Shown here in pieces: positions 59,560 through 64,000 of a stretch of DNA of 64,000 nucleotides. The number at the start of each line of letters is the position of its first letter. Position 1 is the first letter of the stretch. The stretch is taken from NCBI RefSeq assembly GCF_022808865.1, contig NZ_JAKZLB010000004.1, positions 62,001 through 126,000 of the forward strand, in the 5' to 3' direction. Origin of the DNA: Geothrix oryzisoli. GTDB lineage: Bacteria > Acidobacteriota > Holophagae > Holophagales > Holophagaceae. Made by a program: the position numbers and the translations under genes. Below the pieces are notes generated by a model. It was not told where the DNA came from. It ran no database searches and was given only the letters and a program-made list of their open reading frames with translations.

Positions 59560-60371
59560 GCCAGGACCTCCAGGCCTACCTCCGCAGCCGCGCCCACCTC
59601 GGCGAGCTCCGCTGGGGGCCGGGTCTGGCCCTGAGCCTGGCCCTCCACCTGACCGTCGGCATCGCCTTCTTCTGGCACCGGGGGGGCGGCCCGACGCCGA
59701 CCGAGGAGGTCAAGGTCACCTGGGTGAACCTGCCCGCGGCCATGGGTGGCCAGTCCGGTGGCTCCGAAGCCATGGAGGTGGGCAAGACCGGCGAGCGCCT
59801 GCGCCGCGTGGAGGAGGTGGCGCCGGTCCGCAGCACCTCGCCCTCCGCCACGGCCCCGGACCCCTTCGCAGCGAAGACGACCAAGTCCGCCGCCAAGGGC
59901 GACAGCAAGGACGCCACCAGCCAGGGCACCGGCACCACCGCCGCCAAGGGCAAGACCGCCACTGCCAACCCCGTGGCCGGCGCCGTGGGCTCCGGCAACG
60001 GCGCGGCCTTCGGGGCAGGCTCCGGCATCCCGGGCCTGAACCCCACCTCCGGTGTCCAGGGCGGCGTGGGCCTCGTGGGGGGCGTGGACGGCAACTTCCC
60101 CTTCGTGTGGTACCTGCAGCAGGTCCAGGCCCGCATCACCTCGAACTGGAACCGGGTGTCGAGCACCCAGGGCCGCGTGCAGATCTACTTCCGCATCGCC
60201 CGGGACGGCAGCCTCGACCGCGTGCGGGTGGAGATCCCCAGCGGCAACGCCGCCATGGACGAGAGCGCCCGCATGGCCGTCCTGCGCGCCGCCCCCCTCC
60301 AGCGCCTGCCGGAGGGCTACGACGGCTCGTACCTGGGCGTGCGCTTCTGGTTCACCTACCTCGGGAACTGA
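59556..60371 (+). CDS. TonB/TolA-like energy-transducing protein
   Basis: The 271-aa protein has an N-terminal membrane segment (about 23-41), an Ala/Gly/Thr/Lys-rich linker (about 60-170) and a TonB-type C-terminal domain (about 185-271, 'NWNRVSSTQGRVQIYFRIARDGSLDRVRVEI'). Such proteins span the periplasm and transfer energy to outer-membrane receptors or the Tol-Pal system. It overlaps the exbD-like gene by four bases. Whether it works with the receptor at 40017 or in cell-envelope maintenance cannot be decided here. Confidence 0.9.
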   Translation: MSQDLQAYLRSRAHLGELRWGPGLALSLALHLTVGIAFFWHRGGGPTPTEEVKVTWVNLPAAMGGQSGGSEAMEVGKTGERLRRVEEVAPVRSTSPSATAPDPFAAKTTKSAAKGDSKDATSQGTGTTAAKGKTATANPVAGAVGSGNGAAFGAGSGIPGLNPTSGVQGGVGLVGGVDGNFPFVWYLQQVQARITSNWNRVSSTQGRVQIYFRIARDGSLDRVRVEIPSGNAAMDESARMAVLRAAPLQRLPEGYDGSYLGVRFWFTYLGN

Positions 60372-60402
60372 ACCAGCGCGCCTTGGGGCGCCGGGTTCAC
60401 GC

Positions 60403-60660
60403 CTAGGGGATGACCGTGCCCCCACCGGGATCCGGGTCGATGATCATCTCGGCCAGGTTCAAGGACTGAACCGGGAAATCGAGGGTGAATTCGCCCGCCG
60501 GCATGGGCAGCAGGATCTTGAGGCCCTTGGCATCGTGCCCGGTCAGCTCCCATTTTTTGTCGGCCTTGAAGTGGATCGAATGCCTCACCTCCGGGTTGGT
60601 GAAGACCCAGTGCCGCGAGGGCTTGGCGAGGCGTTTCCCTGCGTATTTCAGGTTGTGCAT
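60403..60660 (-). CDS. Small (85 aa) protein of unknown function
   Basis: From the ATG at 60660, with AGGGAG six bases upstream, an 85-residue protein is read: a basic N-terminal third ('NLKYAGKRLAKPSRHW'), then beta-like segments ('RHSIHFKADKKWELTGHDAKGLKILL') and a C-terminal 'NLAEMIIDPDPGGG'. There is no signal peptide. No family is recognised. It lies 62 bases downstream of the TPR kinase on the same strand and may share its transcript. Confidence 0.55.
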   Translation of the reverse strand: MHNLKYAGKRLAKPSRHWVFTNPEVRHSIHFKADKKWELTGHDAKGLKILLPMPAGEFTLDFPVQSLNLAEMIIDPDPGGGTVIP

Positions 60661-60722
60661 GGCGGCTCCCTTCAGAGCGGTTGAGGGCGATGGGCCGAGC
60701 GGACCGGCCCGGGGAAAACGGT

Positions 60723-63449
60723 TCAAGAGCGCTTCCGCCAGCTGGAGACCAGCGAAAGGACTTCCTCGCGGTGTTCGGAATCCTCGCTCCGGGGACTGGC
60801 CAGAGCCGCAGCCAGGGCCTCCTGGGCCTCCTTGTCACGGCCCCGCAGGTGCAGCACCCAGGCCCGGGCCCGCCAGATCTGGGGGCGGTCGCCCGCGAGG
60901 CCGCGGGCTTCCTCCAGCAGGCGCTCGGCCTCCGGCAGGTCCCGCTGCCGGGCCCGGCACTCGGCCAGCGCCGCCAGCGCCTCGGCCCGGTTCTGCACAG
61001 TGCCCTTCTTCGCCAGGAGGGCTGTGGCCTCCAGCAGGCGGATGGTCGCGGCGGGCAGCCGGCCGCGTGCCCGCAGGAGGTCTCCCAGCCGGTAGAGGGC
61101 CCGCCCCTGGATCAGCAGGAAGTCGTGCTTTCGCGTGTCCTCCAGGAGCTCCTCGTACCGGGCGGCCGCCAGGTCGAAGTCGCCCTTCATGTGGGCCGCG
61201 ATGCCCAGGAGCAGCAGCGTCCGGCACCCGCCTTCGGCATCCCCCAGCTCCCGGCGCAGCCGGAGGACTTCCAGGAAGGTCTTCTCCGCGGGACCGGCCC
61301 GGCCCTCCTCGAGGTCGAGCAGGGCCAGGTTGGTCTGGGTGAGGGCGCGGTTCAGGGGGCTCTCGGTCGCGCTCGCATCGGCGAAGGCGTCCTGATAGAA
61401 GGCGCGGGCGTCCTGGGTGCGGCCCAGGTACTTGGACCGGTTGCCCAGGTTCACCAGGATCTGGGTCCGCAGCTGCCGGTTCCCCGTGGCCGTCACCATC
61501 TCCAGCGCCGGCCTGAGCGCCCGTTCCGCTGCGGCCCAGTCCTCCCGGTGGATCCAATGGGCGCCGAGCTCGTTCAGGATCTTCGCCTGGAGGTCCGTGT
61601 CCTTTGTGGCCCGGCCCAGTTCCAGGGCCTGCTCGAGCAGCGGGACCTCGGCATCGGAGGTCCGGTCCGTCCGCCGGGCCAGGAGCGCCAGCCCGATCAG
61701 GCCTTCGGCTTCGGAGTAGCGGTCCCTCGATTCGCGGGCAGTGGCCACGGCCCACATGAGCGTGGACAGCGCCCGGGGATCTCCCCGGCCGTACAGCGTC
61801 GAGCCGTAGGTCCGCACGCCCGGGGCGAAGCGCGGCGCCAGCAGCGCCGCCCGCTCCAGGAACGGCAGGGCCCGCAGCGAGTCCCCGTGCCGGACCAGGT
61901 CCCGGCCCATCCCATAGGCCTCGAGGGCCTCCGCCGGGGGCATGGGGGGGAACTCCGGCGACCGGCCCAGGGGCGACAGGGTCCGGTTCAGTTCCTTCAG
62001 CACGGCGGGCACCGCCAGGTTGGGCTCGAAGTTCGGCGTGGGGGCGCGGAACTCCCGGCTCGCCCTCAGACGGCCCTGCCGATCCAGCAGCCTCAGCCGG
62101 AGCACGGGCGCCGCGGAGTCCGGAACCGCGGCCAACTCCCCCTGCATCACCAGGTCCGCGCCGGTCCGGACCACCAGACGCCGGACGAGGGCGGCCTCGT
62201 TCCCCGCGGCCGCCGCCAGGGGGCGGACCTCCCCGGGCTCCCGATCCTGCACGACCTTCACCTGCGGGAAGCTGCGCAGGACATGCTCCAGCAGGTCCGT
62301 GGTGGTGATCTCCGCCTGGGGCGTCAGCCCCGGATCGGGCGTGAAGTTCCGGATCGGCACCACCACCAGCCGGGCCTGATGCGAGGCCGAGAACTCCGGC
62401 AGCACCCCCCGGCCGTAGGCCCAGGTGCCAACCCCCGCCAGGGCCAGCGTGACGGCCGCCGTGGCGGCGGCCCACCACACCGGGGAGGCCGGCGCCTGGA
62501 GCTGATCCAGCCGCTCGACCACTTCCTGGGCGCCGGGGCGGGCGTCCGGATCCATGGACAGCAGGCGGTCCACCAGCACGCGCAGGGCGTGAGGTCCCGG
62601 GGCATGCCCATGGGCATGCTGGCCCTGGCTCGATCGCCACTTGAGTACCCGCCGGGTCCAGGGGATCGGCGTGCGGTCCTTCGCGGGGGGCGGATCGCCT
62701 GCCAGCGCCAGGGAGGCGACCACCCCGAGCGCGTACATATCCGTGGCCGCCGTGGCCTTCTCCCCCAGCAGCAGTTCCGGGGCGATGAACCCCCGGGTCC
62801 CCATGACCGTGCCGGGCTGGGTGAGCGACCCCCGGGAACCCGGGCTCGTCACGGTGGTGGCCTCGTCCTCGGGCCGTGTGGACCGCGTGACCCAGTTGTC
62901 CTCGGGCGCCCCCTCGAAGTCCTTGGCCAAGCCGAAATCCAGGAGCTTGGCCGAGCCCTCGGGCGTGATCAGGATGTTCGACGGCTTCAGATCCCGGTGG
63001 ATGACGCCCTTGGCGTGGGCCGCCGCCAGGGCGAGGGCCACCTCCCGGAGCAGCCGGATCGCCTTCGGCAGCGGCAGGGGGCCCTGCTCCAGCAGCGTCG
63101 AGAGGGGCGTGCCCTCCACCCACTCCATGGCCATGACCAGGGTTCCGTGGTGGTCCAGCCAGTCGTACACGTGGCAGATGCCGCCGTGGTCGAGCTTGGC
63201 CAGGATCTGGGCCTCGCGCTGGAACCGGCTGAGGGCCGCCTGCTGGCTGGCGTGGTCCGTGCGGATGGTCTTCAGCGCGACGCGGCGCTCCAGCGAGCCG
63301 TCCCAGGCCCGGTAGACCCGCCCCATGCCGCCTTCGGCCACAAAAGCCTCCACCCGGTAGCGGCCGACCACATCGCCGGGCTGAAGCGGACTGGCAGTCT
63401 GGAGTGCCATGGGAGGTTGCTGGAACGGGACGCCAGCTGGACTGACCAT
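60723..63449 (-). CDS. Ser/Thr protein kinase with TolB-like and TPR sensor region
   Basis: The 908-aa protein has an intact kinase domain: GGMG in the glycine loop (about 40-43), K60, HRDLKPSN with D153, DFG at 171-173. A membrane segment at about 325-345 is followed by a TolB-N-like part ('ARLVVVPIRNFTPDPGLTPQAE') and TPR-like repeats to the end. The ATG at 63449 was used; an in-frame ATG at 63410 would also keep the kinase domain whole. It has the same architecture as the kinase at 42934 and is the third such kinase in the window. Confidence 0.92.
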   Translation of the reverse strand: MVSPAGVPFQQPPMALQTASPLQPGDVVGRYRVEAFVAEGGMGRVYRAWDGSLERRVALKTIRTDHASQQAALSRFQREAQILAKLDHGGICHVYDWLDHHGTLVMAMEWVEGTPLSTLLEQGPLPLPKAIRLLREVALALAAAHAKGVIHRDLKPSNILITPEGSAKLLDFGLAKDFEGAPEDNWVTRSTRPEDEATTVTSPGSRGSLTQPGTVMGTRGFIAPELLLGEKATAATDMYALGVVASLALAGDPPPAKDRTPIPWTRRVLKWRSSQGQHAHGHAPGPHALRVLVDRLLSMDPDARPGAQEVVERLDQLQAPASPVWWAAATAAVTLALAGVGTWAYGRGVLPEFSASHQARLVVVPIRNFTPDPGLTPQAEITTTDLLEHVLRSFPQVKVVQDREPGEVRPLAAAAGNEAALVRRLVVRTGADLVMQGELAAVPDSAAPVLRLRLLDRQGRLRASREFRAPTPNFEPNLAVPAVLKELNRTLSPLGRSPEFPPMPPAEALEAYGMGRDLVRHGDSLRALPFLERAALLAPRFAPGVRTYGSTLYGRGDPRALSTLMWAVATARESRDRYSEAEGLIGLALLARRTDRTSDAEVPLLEQALELGRATKDTDLQAKILNELGAHWIHREDWAAAERALRPALEMVTATGNRQLRTQILVNLGNRSKYLGRTQDARAFYQDAFADASATESPLNRALTQTNLALLDLEEGRAGPAEKTFLEVLRLRRELGDAEGGCRTLLLLGIAAHMKGDFDLAAARYEELLEDTRKHDFLLIQGRALYRLGDLLRARGRLPAATIRLLEATALLAKKGTVQNRAEALAALAECRARQRDLPEAERLLEEARGLAGDRPQIWRARAWVLHLRGRDKEAQEALAAALASPRSEDSEHREEVLSLVSSWRKRS

Positions 63450-63575
63450 CCCGCCCGGGCGATGGGCCCATCCTTTCAGGAAGTGGTGATAGTCGCAAAA
63501 AGTCTACAACCCCTGTCCATATTCCATGTTTTCGACATCGGCACAGCTGCTGCCTCGACGCAGGCCTTCCAGCGG

Positions 63576-63581
63576 TACACT
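63576..63581 (+). promoter_or_regulatory. -10-like TACACT, 6 bases before the ATG at 63588
   Basis: TACACT is followed by CCCTGA and ATG, with no ribosome-binding site, the same arrangement as at 1590 and 3494. A leaderless transcript is suggested. Confidence 0.4.
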
Positions 63582-63587
63582 CCCTGA

Positions 63588-64000
63588 ATGCATCCCCTCC
63601 TGCCCCTGGTGGCCCTCTACGCCCAGGCTCCGACCCCTGCCGCCCTTGCGGTCGTCACCGCCGAGCCCAGAGAGGTGCGCCCCGGCGAGTCGGTGCTGCT
63701 CGCCTGGACCTGCGCCCAGACGCCCCAGGTGCGGCTGGAACCCGGCGGCATGATCCTGCCGGGGCGCTCCCAGGTGACGGTGCGGCCGGCCTACACGACG
63801 ACCTACCGCGTCTTCGATGCCAGCTCCGGCGGCGCCGAGCTCGGCCACGCGGAGGTGCGCGTCACTCCGGGGCTGCCGCTGGGCGAGGCCGCCCGCATCT
63901 GCGCCTTCGACGCCAGCGCCAAGGCCGTGCTGCCGGGCGATCCGGTGGTGCTCAAGTGGGAGTGCGCCGGCAGCGCCAAGGTGCGCCTGGAGCCCGGCGG
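63588..64000 (+). CDS. Protein with Ig-like repeats, 3' part outside the window
   Basis: The first 137 codons are open to the right edge. A short hydrophobic start ('LLPLVALYAQA') may be a signal peptide. It is followed by two similar units of about 75-80 residues, each with 'PGxxVxLxWxCAxxxxVxLEPGG'-like order (about 30-55 and 115-137), the look of bacterial Ig-like or fibronectin-like repeats. It is probably exported. Function unknown; the stop is beyond the window. Confidence 0.6.
   Translation, partial: MHPLLPLVALYAQAPTPAALAVVTAEPREVRPGESVLLAWTCAQTPQVRLEPGGMILPGRSQVTVRPAYTTTYRVFDASSGGAELGHAEVRVTPGLPLGEAARICAFDASAKAVLPGDPVVLKWECAGSAKVRLEPG

Noticed and set aside
60681-63587. A 968-residue plus-strand ORF
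   Set aside because: It is a shadow of the kinase gene on the other strand and shows no domain.

Overview
The window reads as chromosomal DNA of a high-GC, Gram-negative bacterium. Outer-membrane machinery (a TonB-dependent receptor with a carboxypeptidase-regulatory-like N-terminus, a small beta-barrel, ExbD/TolR and TonB-like proteins), three large Ser/Thr kinases carrying TPR sensor regions, an M13/C69 peptidase cluster and an OPT transporter beside an M1 aminopeptidase together suggest Acidobacteriota, perhaps the Geothrix/Holophaga group. This placement is an inference from gene content, not from a marker-gene search. Genes are dense and mostly ordinary. No insertion sequence, prophage or CRISPR array was seen.

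Layout. 0-6.3 kb: a PAS sensor (cut by the window edge), a divergent GT9 heptosyltransferase / hexapeptide-acyltransferase pair, a secreted protein, then RNase R and RuvC. 6.3-13 kb: a 66-aa protein behind a CRP-like site; a BlaI repressor with a BlaR1-type M56 protease fused to a lytic transglycosylase domain; malic enzyme with tandem terminators; a DUF255 thioredoxin-fold protein. 13-17.6 kb: a reshuffled ffh-rpsP-khpA-rimM cluster that lacks trmD and rplS. 17.6-25 kb: MarC, SppA, an FMN reductase, a bacilliredoxin, a CoA-transferase, a DciA-like protein, tRNA-Pro(CGG), CutA, GlpX and a second DUF4442 protein.

25-31.5 kb is an exported peptide-degradation unit: two M13 endopeptidases, a beta-barrel and a C69 dipeptidase. 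It is followed by a histidine kinase / sigma-54 activator pair, an exported rubrerythrin with a good sigma-54 promoter, and a DUF2231 membrane protein. 35.6-39.5 kb pairs an M1 aminopeptidase with an OPT peptide transporter. 39.5-45.5 kb holds a weak, possibly broken ORF and a TonB receptor followed 10 bases later by a Ser/Thr kinase. 45.6-49.1 kb has a three-gene operon (Dph6-like, SDR, inositol monophosphatase) divergent from an Nfu-type Fe-S protein.

49-64 kb is rich in signalling: a GAF/degenerate-GGDEF protein, a fused E1 dehydrogenase, a metallo-beta-lactamase-fold protein, an FHA-GAF-SpoIIE phosphatase, two TPR kinases, an ExbD/TonB pair and several small unknown proteins. The best leads are the BlaI / M56-transglycosylase sensor, the sigma-54 two-component system beside an exported rubrerythrin that has lost one rubredoxin cysteine, a recurring TANNNT-N6/7-ATG start arrangement suggesting leaderless mRNAs, the inverted tRNA-Pro 3' end, and the TonB receptor/kinase pair.
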